Under the pieces are notes generated by a model. The model worked only from the letters and a program-made list of their open reading frames with translations, searched no databases and was not told the origin of the DNA. This document shows positions 7,250 to 14,656 of a DNA stretch of 51,148 nucleotides, piece by piece (the stretch's first letter is position 1; every line of letters starts with the position of its first letter). Both the position numbers and the translations under genes were made by a program. Source of the stretch: a virus; the IMG/VR virus record IMGVR_UViG_3300011116_001170, positions 1 to 51,148 of that record, one strand, 5' to 3'.

Positions 7250-8288
7250 AGTCAAGAAAAAATTGCCTTTTTACAGAAGACTAACTGACTAGAACACGAG
7301 CAGCTTTCTAGCCACGTAAAACATGAATAGAAAAGCAAAGAAATTGGCTTTCGGTGCGCGCGCACCTACTCGCCAAATTACAACTATGTTCTGGAAGTTG
7401 CCTCCGAGCTTGGTTGTGTAATGAGCTACCCAAGCTTCCCTCCTGTTTAACGACCGTCTAAGTCACGTCATTACCGAGTTATGCCTTCTTCTTTAGCCAG
7501 GCTGGCTTTCAATAGTGTCGAATTCGACACCTTTAGAATTTGGTGGAGCGAGGCAAGGGAATCGAACCCTTCGCTTTAGCTTGGAAGGCTAAGGTATTAC
7601 CACTATACGAGCCCCGCAAAAATATTCTCTAAAAACAACACCTCAAAAGTTATCAGCGATTCTTTTGCGACGCGGCTAGATGTTGTTGGACTTCATAACC
7701 TAACGCCGTGATGTTGCTTTTAGAAAATATTAAACGAAACCAGCGGGAGTTTGCTCGAGCCTCCCGCCGACCGACTAAGCCAGTTGCAACTAACTTAGCC
7801 CTAGCTCCATCACTTACGTTTAAAAGGAGAGGAATCGCTAGTCTATCTCTTAAGCTGATAATTTGAATAGTCCCTATCGTAGTGTGCCCTCTTTTTCTAT
7901 ACCACAAGCGAGGTGGCTCTATCTAAAAATTTATGCATGGTATTGATAAGCAATCGCTTTTAGACTTTCGGCTGTCGAAGCTTTTTCTAACGATAGCAAC
8001 GCGTTAAAAAATTCCGAATTCAAATTATCAACGTTTTGAAACCCAAAAATCATGAAAAATCAGAGGAGTATCTTGGGCAATATTTTAAGCTGAAACGGTT
8101 GATTTTACAACATATCCCCGACTTTATGCCGATGGCTTTAATTAAGCTACTTTTTCAGCTTAATAAGTTGCCGCCCACTTTTCAATTCAGGCTCTGACGA
8201 ACCGACGGCAACTAATTAAAATGAAAGGGGCGGTGGATTAATGAAAAGAAACCACCGCCCAGCCGCATAAGGGCTACCCGAGGAAGGC
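7250..8288 (-). ncRNA. Large structured non-coding RNA, GOLLD/ROOL-like, with embedded tRNA
   Basis: About 1.04 kb with no convincing gene and visibly higher GC than the neighbours. A promoter (TTGACA, 17 bases, TTTAAT) at 8323-8295 places the start near 8288. Strong stems include a perfect 9-bp one (8228-8236 with 8252-8260), 8 bp (8166-8173 with 8206-8213), 8 bp (8141-8148 with 8157-8164), 7 bp (7743-7749 with 7761-7767), 7 bp (7407-7413 with 7430-7436) and a GC-rich hairpin at 7353-7366. tRNA-Gly lies inside. The 3' end (7263-7284) can form a hairpin followed by TTTTTT on the minus strand, like a terminator. GOLLD RNAs are known to be about 800 nt, phage-borne and next to or around tRNAs. 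Membership here is inferred from these traits, not from a matched model. A related smaller RNA is at 47887-48150. Confidence 0.6.
7544..7617 (-). tRNA. tRNA-Gly(TCC)
   Basis: Cloverleaf on the minus strand: 7-bp acceptor (GCGGGGC with GCCTCGC, one G-U), D arm GTAT-AGTGGTA-ATAC, anticodon stem TTAGC/GCTAA with loop CTTCCAA (anticodon TCC, reads GGA), T arm AAGGG-TTCGATT-CCCTT, and encoded CCA. All elbow bases are normal. It is embedded in the structured RNA region. GGA-type glycine codons are frequent in the late genes, so it may boost their translation, or serve as a processing point of the long transcript. Confidence 0.95.
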
Positions 8289-8294
8289 TTTTTA

Positions 8295-8323
8295 ATTAAA
8301 AGAACTTAACTTTCCATTGTCAA
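8295..8323 (-). promoter_or_regulatory. Promoter of the large structured RNA
   Basis: TTGACA at 8323-8318 (perfect consensus), a 17-base spacer, TTTAAT at 8300-8295. The expected start is near 8288, just at the edge of the first strong stems. A dedicated strong promoter here, behind a gene end and in front of no gene, is the best argument that the next kilobase makes an RNA. Confidence 0.65.
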
Positions 8324-8334
8324 TAGTTTTTTTT

Positions 8335-8511
8335 TCATTTTTTTAGATTTAAAGATTGCGTAAAAGTGTTATAAATTATCTCGTAATATTCAGGTTCTAT
8401 TTCAGGTTCTATTTCAGGCTCAATCTTAGGTTCATAAAAAATAAAGAATGCAAAGGCTGCCAGCAAAACTGCGCATATCATTATTTGTAAAATATTATTA
8501 GCTAAATTCAT
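8335..8511 (-). CDS. Small membrane protein with EPEI repeats (58 aa)
   Basis: N-terminal transmembrane segment (LQIMICAVLLAAFAFFIFY) followed by tandem EPEI repeats from a 12-base DNA repeat, then a short tail. The ATG overlaps the stop of the upstream gene (ATGA), supporting coupling. It is the last gene before the structured RNA. The repeat may act as a rigid spacer outside the membrane. Function unknown. Confidence 0.55.
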   Translation of the reverse strand: MNLANNILQIMICAVLLAAFAFFIFYEPKIEPEIEPEIEPEYYEIIYNTFTQSLNLKK

Positions 8512-8933
8512 TTTTCCACCTCGTTTTTTAAATTTTTTAAGTCTTTTTGATGTTCTTTAAAAGTTTTAAAAAGAAACAAATTTGGATCGGAAATATAATT
8601 GTCAAAATCTTTCTGCAATTCAAGATATCCGTTGCGCCCTGTTCTTTTTTCAAACTTTCTAATTTCGTAAATTTTAATTCTTAAAATTTCTTTTTCATCA
8701 TCATTTAAATGTTTTTTGCGATAATTGTAATCAACTTGTTCTTTCTTGATTCCAAGTTTTTTTAGAACTCTTTTCTTTATATCCTCGTTAAAACCTGGCG
8801 ATTTTAAGCCTAAATTTTGCAAGCTAAAACCATCCAAATAGTTTCCGATTTTATATCTACACGTTAAGCCTAGAGGTTTTATTTCGCGCTCTATGATTCT
8901 ATTGCAAAGCGTTTCTAATTCGTTATTTTCCAT
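8508..8933 (-). CDS. Hypothetical protein (141 aa)
   Basis: Basic, Lys-rich protein: ETLCNRIIEREIKPLGLTCRYK, then RVLKKLGIKKEQVDYNYRKKHL and a charged helical C-terminus. The frame could open at 8990, but the ATG at 8933 overlaps the stop region of the preceding gene in the usual coupling style, so I prefer it. DNA binding is possible from charge alone; no motif is recognised. Confidence 0.6.
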   Translation of the reverse strand: MENNELETLCNRIIEREIKPLGLTCRYKIGNYLDGFSLQNLGLKSPGFNEDIKKRVLKKLGIKKEQVDYNYRKKHLNDDEKEILRIKIYEIRKFEKRTGRNGYLELQKDFDNYISDPNLFLFKTFKEHQKDLKNLKNEVEK

Positions 8934-9507
8934 AATATTCTTTAAATTTGTTGAGCGGCGGCAAGTTAAAAAGGTCTTTATTATCTTCAATCAGCCTATT
9001 AATTTCTTCTTCTTGTTTTTGCCAAAATTCTTTGCTTGAGTCAAAAACTTCAACATCGTCAGAGCGATTCATATTTTTTAAAAGAATCGTTTGATTAGTT
9101 GGCTGGCTTTTTATTTCAGCTAACAATTCTTTTAACTGTTCAACGTTCATTGATTCAATTTTTAGAATTTTCGCGCCGATTTCAGAATTAAATTTTGCGT
9201 CAATTTCAAGCTCGATTGCTTTTCTTAATTCCAAAATTTCCAGTTCGGGCGTGCTTGTTAAGCCAGCTTGCAATAGTTCGATTTCTTGAAAGATTTCAGC
9301 GTTTATTTTTTCGTCAAGCGGGTTCTGATTGTAAGCTAAAATCAATCTATTTCTTTCTTGAATGATTGAGTTTATTGTATCTTCGACAGTGAAAGGCTGC
9401 AAAGCATGTTTGTTTTTTTTCAAGCTTTCAATTTGTAGAAGTGAAAGATGTTGTAAGCGTTCAATTAAATCGAGATATTGTAAGCGTTCAATTAAATAGT
9501 TTTTCAT
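8923..9507 (-). CDS. Hypothetical coiled-coil protein (194 aa)
   Basis: Acidic, nearly all helical. The N-terminus contains a near-perfect internal duplication (LIERLQYLD / LIERLQHLS) from a tandem DNA repeat near 9460-9500, suggesting recent slippage. Further on, long Glu/Leu/Ile heptads (ELRKAIELEIDAKFNSE). A GGAGG site precedes the ATG. Possibly a scaffold or oligomer-forming protein; family unknown. Confidence 0.6.
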   Translation of the reverse strand: MKNYLIERLQYLDLIERLQHLSLLQIESLKKNKHALQPFTVEDTINSIIQERNRLILAYNQNPLDEKINAEIFQEIELLQAGLTSTPELEILELRKAIELEIDAKFNSEIGAKILKIESMNVEQLKELLAEIKSQPTNQTILLKNMNRSDDVEVFDSSKEFWQKQEEEINRLIEDNKDLFNLPPLNKFKEYYGK

Positions 9508-9596
9508 TAAGCCTCCAAAAGTTTAGAATTTTCAAAAATATTGCCGACCACTTCGCCAGCTTTTTTATCCCAAGCTCTAAATTTTATTTCTTTCAT
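9507..9596 (-). CDS. Mini-YopX (29 aa), internally deleted
   Basis: Reads MKEIKFRAWDKK followed at once by AGEVVGNIFENSKLLEA: the first and last conserved blocks of YopX proteins with the whole middle missing. Compare the full YopX at 1934-2374, which opens KFRAWDSLDRK and closes VIGNIYENPKLL. A TAGGAG site precedes the ATG and its stop overlaps the next gene's ATG, so it may still be translated. It is either a deletion remnant or a very small functional derivative. Confidence 0.55.
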   Translation of the reverse strand: MKEIKFRAWDKKAGEVVGNIFENSKLLEA

Positions 9597-9788
9597 TTAA
9601 GCTCCTAAAATTTCATTAAGTTGCTCTTGAACTTTCACAATTTGATTTTGAAGAGCTTTCAAAGGTTTTTTATATTTGTTGTAAGCTTTCCTTCGCTCCG
9701 CATTTTTAAGATTGACTAGCGTTTGCTTTTTGAGTTCTAATTCTATTTTTTGCGCGTGAAGTTCTTTTGCTTTTTTTAAGTTTTTCAT
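9597..9788 (-). CDS. Lys-rich coiled-coil protein (63 aa)
   Basis: Almost entirely helical with Lys, Glu, Leu and Gln heptads (AKELHAQKIELELKKQ, QNQIVKVQEQLNEIL). It lies 4 bases after the methyltransferase gene and directly before mini-YopX, so it is co-transcribed. No family is recognised; a nucleic-acid-binding or dimerising role is only a guess. Confidence 0.5.
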   Translation of the reverse strand: MKNLKKAKELHAQKIELELKKQTLVNLKNAERRKAYNKYKKPLKALQNQIVKVQEQLNEILGA

Positions 9789-9792
9789 TTTT

Positions 9793-11373
9793 TTAATTTA
9801 ATAAAAGTTGAGGGTTGCTCGGTAAATGTAAAAAGTTTTTCTTAAAGAATTTTTCCGCTTCATTTTTAGAAACTTTCGAGTTTCCTTCAAATTCTTGCGC
9901 CGCTTCTTCTGGCGATTTAATCCATTTGTTTAATCTTGCCGCTTCGATATTTAAAACTTTGATAAAATCTTGGTTAAATTTGATGTGGACGTTGTTATTC
10001 TTAAAAATCTTAATCTCCGCAAGAGTTGCGCCGTTGCTTTCAAGATTAAACGGAACTCCAGCGGTTTGATATTTATTTCCATCCCATTTTGTCGGAAATC
10101 CCAAGTTATTAGCAACTGCCACAATATCCGCGATTAATTCACAAGCCACATTTGCCAAATATCTTTGAGAATAACCATCCCAACAGCTCCAGTATTCTAA
10201 AATAATTCGATAATCTAGCGTGTAATGCGTGAAGTCTTTCTTTGCATATCTCCAGCCATCTTTTTCCCAAGTTTTTTTGTTAGATTTATAATTTATCACG
10301 TTTTTTTCTTCCGTCATTGCGTGGTGCAATTCAATCAATTGCTGGTCATAATATTGGTTGGCATTCTTTATTGCCCAAATTACAACCGCGAAAATGTTAG
10401 ACTCGTTAAAATCGACAGAAACCTGATCCAGCATTTTTTCTAAAAGTGTTTTTTTCTGTCTAGTCGCCAGCCTACTAGTGATTTTGTCTAATTTATCAAA
10501 TAATTCTTTCCAATAAAGATTTTTAAGCCCCTTAATTTTGCTTTTTAAGCCCTTTTTAGCAATATCAAGGGTGATTCCCAATTCTTTGAGCAAATCCTCG
10601 TCCAATTCGCTTAATTTGCGGTAGTTTGAAAGCAAATTTTCAAGCTCTTTTGAATAAAGAGTTGTTAAAGTTTCAATCAAATTTGTAGCAACCTCAATTT
10701 CATTTTTTATTTTTTTTCTTTTGTCGCTTTCAAAATCGTAATTTGTTTTTTTGCTTGCTTTGATCTTAAATTCGGAATTAAACCAATAATCAAAGGGATC
10801 AACTGGTTTGTCGCTGCCATAGCTATTTTCTTCTCTTAAAATTATTTCCACCAAATCAACTTTTGCCCTTGCTGCCCTGTCTTCAGAATTTAAAAAATCA
10901 AAAGAATCAACAATTGAAACCGTGCCATTTCTTGATTTAATAGCCTCTTTTATTTCGATTGAGTCGCTCCAGCGAGTAGGAATTACAAGATAAATTTTCT
11001 TTGCAAAAGCTTCTTTGATTAGCTTTTCCGACCATTCCACAAATTCAGAATAAGGAGGGTTTGAAAAAATCACGTCAACTTGCTTGTCAATCAGTGATTG
11101 ATTCCAAAAATCAGTTCCCAAAATTACAACATCAGCGGGCAGTTGTGCAATTAAAATTTCTGATTGCTCAATTGCAAATTTTTCAAGTTGTAAATTTGGA
11201 TTAAATTCTTCTAATTTTCTAAAAACCTTCCCATTTCCAGCACCAATTTCCAAAATTGAAATTTTAGAATGAGTGCCAAGCTTTCCAGCCAATGCAAAAA
11301 TAATTTCGTTTGTGGTAGGATAAAATTCTTGGTCTTGCCCCGCTTGTTTTAAATTTTTTATTAAATTTTTCAT
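9793..11373 (-). CDS. DUF4942 protein with N6-adenine-type DNA methyltransferase domain
   Basis: 526 aa. Residues about 15-200 form a class I methyltransferase: motif I LEIGAGNGK (41-49) binds SAM and NPPY (105-108) is the catalytic motif of amino-methyltransferases acting on adenine or glutamine. The C-terminal half matches the DUF4942 plan (ATRQKKTLLEKMLDQVSVDF, ELHHAMTEEKNV, DYRIILEYWSCWDGY, WIKSPEEAAQEF). This two-domain form is seen in phages and mobile elements. It probably methylates phage DNA early in infection, perhaps to avoid host restriction; the target site is unknown. No restriction partner is visible nearby. An ACGAGG element precedes the ATG. Confidence 0.8.
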   Translation of the reverse strand: MKNLIKNLKQAGQDQEFYPTTNEIIFALAGKLGTHSKISILEIGAGNGKVFRKLEEFNPNLQLEKFAIEQSEILIAQLPADVVILGTDFWNQSLIDKQVDVIFSNPPYSEFVEWSEKLIKEAFAKKIYLVIPTRWSDSIEIKEAIKSRNGTVSIVDSFDFLNSEDRAARAKVDLVEIILREENSYGSDKPVDPFDYWFNSEFKIKASKKTNYDFESDKRKKIKNEIEVATNLIETLTTLYSKELENLLSNYRKLSELDEDLLKELGITLDIAKKGLKSKIKGLKNLYWKELFDKLDKITSRLATRQKKTLLEKMLDQVSVDFNESNIFAVVIWAIKNANQYYDQQLIELHHAMTEEKNVINYKSNKKTWEKDGWRYAKKDFTHYTLDYRIILEYWSCWDGYSQRYLANVACELIADIVAVANNLGFPTKWDGNKYQTAGVPFNLESNGATLAEIKIFKNNNVHIKFNQDFIKVLNIEAARLNKWIKSPEEAAQEFEGNSKVSKNEAEKFFKKNFLHLPSNPQLLLN

Positions 11374-11390
11374 TTTTGAACCTCGTTTTT

Positions 11391-11549
11391 TTAAAGATTA
11401 ATGCACTCGCGCACTTGTTGATAATTGACAGCTTGCGCTTTGCACTTGTTTATTGCTTTGTGAGTCAGCCAACCAACAAGAGCGATTGCGATTGAAATAA
11501 AAATTACAAAAGCAATGTCAGTAATATATTTTTTGAAATTTAGGTTCAT
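11391..11549 (-). CDS. Small membrane protein (52 aa)
   Basis: One transmembrane segment (IAFVIFISIAIALVGWL) with a short N-terminus and a C-terminal tail containing two cysteines (NKCKAQAVNYQQVRECI), which could form a disulphide outside the membrane. It fills the gap between the methyltransferase and the HTH-like gene. Function unknown. Confidence 0.5.
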   Translation of the reverse strand: MNLNFKKYITDIAFVIFISIAIALVGWLTHKAINKCKAQAVNYQQVRECINL

Positions 11550-11580
11550 AGAAAATAATAACTTTTTGATTTAAAATAAA

Positions 11581-11838
11581 TTAGGTTGTTTCATTTTGGG
11601 ATTTTTCCAACTCTTCAAAAGAAATTTCTTTGCCAGCAATAACAATTTTTTCTTTTAAAAACATTTTGACTTTTGGGCGTCCGCGTTTTTGAAACGGGCT
11701 TTCAAGATTGTTTTTGAGGCAAAACTTTCTAACTTTTGATTGCAAAGTAAGAGGTTTTAAGTTGAAAAATAGATCCGCGGCTTGCGCGATTGTTAACTTT
11801 TCGTTTTTAATTTTGTTGATTATTTCAAGGTTTATCAT
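11581..11838 (-). CDS. Putative small DNA-binding protein (85 aa)
   Basis: Helices that could form a helix-turn-helix (EKLTIAQAADLFFNLKP, then LQSKVRKFCLKNNLE), followed by KRGRPKVK, an AT-hook-like basic stretch for minor-groove binding. The ATG at 11838 gives the natural helix start; an upstream ATG at 11871 would overlap the preceding gene. Being one of the first genes behind the early promoter, it is a candidate regulator. Evidence is pattern-level only. Confidence 0.5.
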   Translation of the reverse strand: MINLEIINKIKNEKLTIAQAADLFFNLKPLTLQSKVRKFCLKNNLESPFQKRGRPKVKMFLKEKIVIAGKEISFEELEKSQNETT

Positions 11839-11857
11839 TTTTCTAATGTTTAAGTTA

Positions 11858-12085
11858 TTAAAATTCGTCAACTATAGCAATTCCAGCCTTAGTTTTTGAA
11901 TCAAAAGCCGCGTCTATGTCTTTAAATTCATAGCCTTCTAATTCCTTAATTTCAATATTTTCGCCATCGTTTTTTTCAAACGCTTTCAAGGCTTTTTTTT
12001 TGGCTTCTGATTCGTTTTTAGCTTTGACATCAACTTGCCAATTGGCAGGAATTCTTATTGCTAAGCTAACAGTGTAGTTTTTCAT
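11858..12085 (-). CDS. Hypothetical protein (75 aa), DpnD/PcfM-like plan
   Basis: Begins with a strand (YTVSLAIRIPANWQVDV), then a helix KNESEAKKKALKAFEK, then acidic strands. This beta-alpha plan is like the 64-aa protein at 1739-1933. An ACGAGG element lies before the ATG, shared with the neighbouring early genes. Function unknown. Confidence 0.55.
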   Translation of the reverse strand: MKNYTVSLAIRIPANWQVDVKAKNESEAKKKALKAFEKNDGENIEIKELEGYEFKDIDAAFDSKTKAGIAIVDEF

Positions 12086-12128
12086 TTTTTAAATCCTCGT
12101 TTTAATTGTGAAATTGTTTTTTTTGATT

Positions 12129-12374
12129 TTAAAGATTGGCAAAATCATAAATTATTTGATTTTCAACTTGAACAAGTGCATAATCATCATCGCGACCAGT
12201 TATTTTGCCTTGTGCAATAAAGATTTTCTTCATTTCCACAAGTATTTTTGAATTTTCGCGCAATAATTCGTTAGCCAAATAGTTCATTCCGCCCGCGTTG
12301 AAATACATAGCAGCATTGTTTTTATTTGCTAAAAATTCGCCTTTTAAAGTTTTTAAAGTTTTTAAAGTTTTCAT
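12129..12374 (-). CDS. First early protein (81 aa), hypothetical
   Basis: Soluble protein starting with a triple KTL repeat, encoded by a tandem 9-base repeat at about 12345-12372, probably slippage. The rest (MNYLANELLRENSKILVEMKK, then GKITGRDDDYALVQVENQIIY) looks like a small alpha/beta fold. It is the first gene downstream of the strong early promoter at 12430-12458, so it should be among the first made after entry. First early genes often act on the host, but I recognise nothing specific. Confidence 0.6.
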   Translation of the reverse strand: MKTLKTLKTLKGEFLANKNNAAMYFNAGGMNYLANELLRENSKILVEMKKIFIAQGKITGRDDDYALVQVENQIIYDFANL

Positions 12375-12429
12375 TTTTGAACCTCGTTTTTAGTTGTTAA
12401 AATCAAATTGTCTTTACTCGATAAAAATG

Positions 12430-12458
12430 ATTCTAAAGAAGCGTTTCTTAGCAGTCAA
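12430..12458 (-). promoter_or_regulatory. Strong early promoter
   Basis: TTGACT (12458-12453), exactly 17 bases, TAGAAT (12435-12430): ten of twelve consensus positions for a sigma70-type promoter, facing the left arm. The start is expected near 12423. Nothing else in the 342-base divergent gap is as close to consensus on this strand. Recognition by unmodified host polymerase is the natural reading. Confidence 0.7.
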
Positions 12459-12716
12459 GTAATAAATTAAAATAAATTAAAATAATTTTAATCAAGTGTT
12501 TCTAGGATTCATGGCTTTTTCAAAAAATATGTATTGATTTTGAAAAAATTTATAAATACTAATTTGGAGAAAAACTTAGAAACCTCTTAGAGAGCTTCTT
12601 TAAAAATAGAAAATTACTAAAAAAATAACACATAGGTTATTTCGCAAGAAATAATCGTTCCCCCTTAGGGGGCGGAGGGGGGTAAGCGATCTTGAAACGA
12701 AGTAAAAACTTTAATT
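12459..12716 (+). promoter_or_regulatory. Divergent control region and structured leader of the late block
   Basis: This half of the gap between early and late blocks holds short A/T repeats (AAATTAAAAT, 12465-12485), a weak plus-strand promoter candidate (TTGATT at 12534, 17 bases, TACTAA at 12557) and two hairpins just before the small terminase gene: TTATTTC-GCAA-GAAATAA at 12637-12654 with a GNRA-type loop, and CCCCC-TTA-GGGGG at 12660-12672 followed by a G-run. The hairpins would form in the leader mRNA and could control read-through or translation. No clear Shine-Dalgarno follows. Confidence 0.45.
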
Positions 12717-13247
12717 ATGGAAGAACAAAAGCTAACGCGAAAAGAAAAAAAAGAGATTAACAAGAAATTATGGCGAGATTCTACTAATGAAGCTCGAGCT
12801 TTGGTTAAAAGCGAAAGAAAAGAGATTATTGCAAGCTTACGTGCAGATGAAGAATTGACATGGCAAGAGAAATTTCTGGAAGCAATAAAACTAGGTTTGA
12901 ATATGGTTGAATGTGCTAATGCTTGTGCAAAAGGATTGGGTGATATTTATCAGGAGTTTGATGAGAATGAGGATTTTAATAAAAAATACACACGCGCGCG
13001 AGAAATAGCTAATGATTTAAAAGCCGAGTTTTTAGAAACAATAAATGAAGAACCTCCGCGTGAAGGATTTGATGCGCAAGGCAATAAATTTTACGATAAA
13101 ACAGAATTGCAATGGCGGAAAGCAAAAGAGGATACAACAAAATGGTTGCTTGCAATTAGAGATCCAAAGAAATTTGGGAATAATAGCAAGGTAGATACAA
13201 CTGTTAGCGGCGTTATGACAACTAAAATAATCCGCGACGATATTTAA
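12717..13247 (+). CDS. terS: Terminase small subunit
   Basis: 176 aa, highly charged and helical. The first 45 residues are Lys/Glu-rich. The centre (WQEKFLEAIKLGLNMVECANACAKG, then IYQEF) is a helix-turn-helix such as small terminases use to bind the packaging site. The end (WLLAIRDPKKFGN) is the conserved 'RDPKKYG' signature of this family. It opens the late block, and the large subunit follows after a tRNA. It recognises phage DNA and hands it to the motor. Confidence 0.75.
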   Translation: MEEQKLTRKEKKEINKKLWRDSTNEARALVKSERKEIIASLRADEELTWQEKFLEAIKLGLNMVECANACAKGLGDIYQEFDENEDFNKKYTRAREIANDLKAEFLETINEEPPREGFDAQGNKFYDKTELQWRKAKEDTTKWLLAIRDPKKFGNNSKVDTTVSGVMTTKIIRDDI

Positions 13248-13255
13248 TCAATAAC

Positions 13256-13330
13256 GCCGTAGTAGCACAACAGTAGTGCATCATTCTTGTAAAATGGAGG
13301 TTCTGGGTGCAAATCCTAGCTACGGCACCA
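13256..13330 (+). tRNA. tRNA-Thr(TGT), unusual elbow
   Basis: Acceptor GCCGTAG/CTACGGC (7 of 7 pairs), D arm GCAC-AACAGTA-GTGC, anticodon stem TCATT/AATGG with loop CTTGTAA (anticodon TGT, reads ACA), T arm CTGGG-TGCAAAT-CCTAG, then ACCA encoded. Two conserved elbow bases differ: the D loop has one G rather than GG, and the T loop has G at the usual pseudouridine-55 position. It lies between terS and terL, 9 bases before the terL start. ACA/ACT threonine codons are abundant in the tail and fibre genes. Confidence 0.85.
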
Positions 13331-13339
13331 AAAATATAA

Positions 13340-14638
13340 ATGATAAAACTAAGCGAAAAAATCGCACCAATATTTCATCCAGTCCACCGCGCCATTCGCG
13401 ATAAAACTGCCGATGAATTTTGGATAAAAGGCGGGCGTAATTCGACTAAATCAAGTTTCGTTGCTTTGGAAATAGTTTTGGGCATCATGCAAGACCCTGA
13501 CGCTAACGCTGTTTGTTTTAGAAAAGTTGGGGCATTTATCAAAGACTCAATTCAAGCGACTATTCTTTGGGCGATTGATGAACTTGGCGAGACAGAAAAC
13601 TTTGCATCGATTAATTCACCGCATGAAATAACCTACTTGCCAACTGGTCAAAAAATCTTGCTTAGAGGCTTAGATAAGCCAACTAAAATCAAATCAATTA
13701 AATTGCGCCGTGGTTATTTCAAATTTTTGTGGTTTGAAGAAGCTGACGAATATTCTGGTGATGATGAGATTAGGAGCGTTGAACAATCTGTTTTGCGCGG
13801 TGATAAATCAAAAAAGTTTGTGGAGTTTTTAACTTATAACCCGCCAAAAAATTCTAAGCACTGGATAAATAAATTGTCTGAAGAAAATGTTGATGAAAAA
13901 TTTATTCATCATTCGACTTATTTAGACATACCGCCCGAGTGGTTAAGTGAAAAAACATTGCAAAAGATTAATCGCCTGAAAGAAAACAACTATGAAGCCT
14001 ACGTTCACGAGTATTTAGGCAAATGCGTTGGCAATCCAAAAGAAATTATTTTTAGCGGCAAATTTGAAGAAGCTGAATTTGAAACGCCGCCGCTTAATCA
14101 ACTTTATCAAAGCCGTTTCTTTTTTGGTGCCGATTGGGGTTTTGCCGCAGATCCCAGCGTATTGATTAGAATGTTCATAAAAGACGATTGTCTTTGGATT
14201 GATTATGAAGCTTACGCGGCACAAGTTGAAATTGACCATATTGGGCAAGTTATTTTTGATAAAATACCCGAATCAAGAAAATGGCAAATAAAAGCCGATA
14301 ATTCAAGACCTGAAACTATAAGTAATTTAAGACGGCAGGGCTTTAATATAAGCGGTGCAAAAAAATGGGGCGGTAGTGTTGAAGAAGGCATTGAATACAT
14401 CAAGTCTTTTAAAAAAATCATAATTCACAAACGCTGTCCTAGAATTTTACGCGAGTTTGAGACTTACAATTACAAAATCGACAAAAACACACGCGAAATA
14501 TTGCCTGTGATTGATGATACAAAATCGCGGATTTATGAGAAGGGTGATAAGATTGGCACTAAAGATGATGGAATTGACGCTTGCAGATATGGATTAGCTG
14601 ATTACATTCGCGGCGTGACTGATATTATTGCTTTTTAA
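13340..14638 (+). CDS. terL: Terminase large subunit (PBSX/Terminase_3 type)
   Basis: 432-aa packaging motor. ATPase domain: Walker A-like GGRNSTKSS (31-39), Walker B LWFEEADE (130-137), and TYNPP at 165-169 as the coupling motif. Nuclease domain: Asp265 in GADWGF, Asp320 in KADNSRPE and Asp413 in DDGIDACRYG, the three-acid metal site of the RNase H-like fold. Length is normal. It pumps DNA through the portal encoded 0.6 kb downstream. No Shine-Dalgarno is visible before the ATG. Confidence 0.95.
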   Translation: MIKLSEKIAPIFHPVHRAIRDKTADEFWIKGGRNSTKSSFVALEIVLGIMQDPDANAVCFRKVGAFIKDSIQATILWAIDELGETENFASINSPHEITYLPTGQKILLRGLDKPTKIKSIKLRRGYFKFLWFEEADEYSGDDEIRSVEQSVLRGDKSKKFVEFLTYNPPKNSKHWINKLSEENVDEKFIHHSTYLDIPPEWLSEKTLQKINRLKENNYEAYVHEYLGKCVGNPKEIIFSGKFEEAEFETPPLNQLYQSRFFFGADWGFAADPSVLIRMFIKDDCLWIDYEAYAAQVEIDHIGQVIFDKIPESRKWQIKADNSRPETISNLRRQGFNISGAKKWGGSVEEGIEYIKSFKKIIIHKRCPRILREFETYNYKIDKNTREILPVIDDTKSRIYEKGDKIGTKDDGIDACRYGLADYIRGVTDIIAF

Positions 14639-14656
14639 TTCTTAACTTTTATTTTT

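Noticed and set aside
7653-7907. 84-codon open frame on the minus strand in the long gene-poor region
   Set aside because: It runs straight through strong RNA stems, has an amino-acid mix unlike its neighbours, no ribosome site, and no known family. The RNA explanation fits better.
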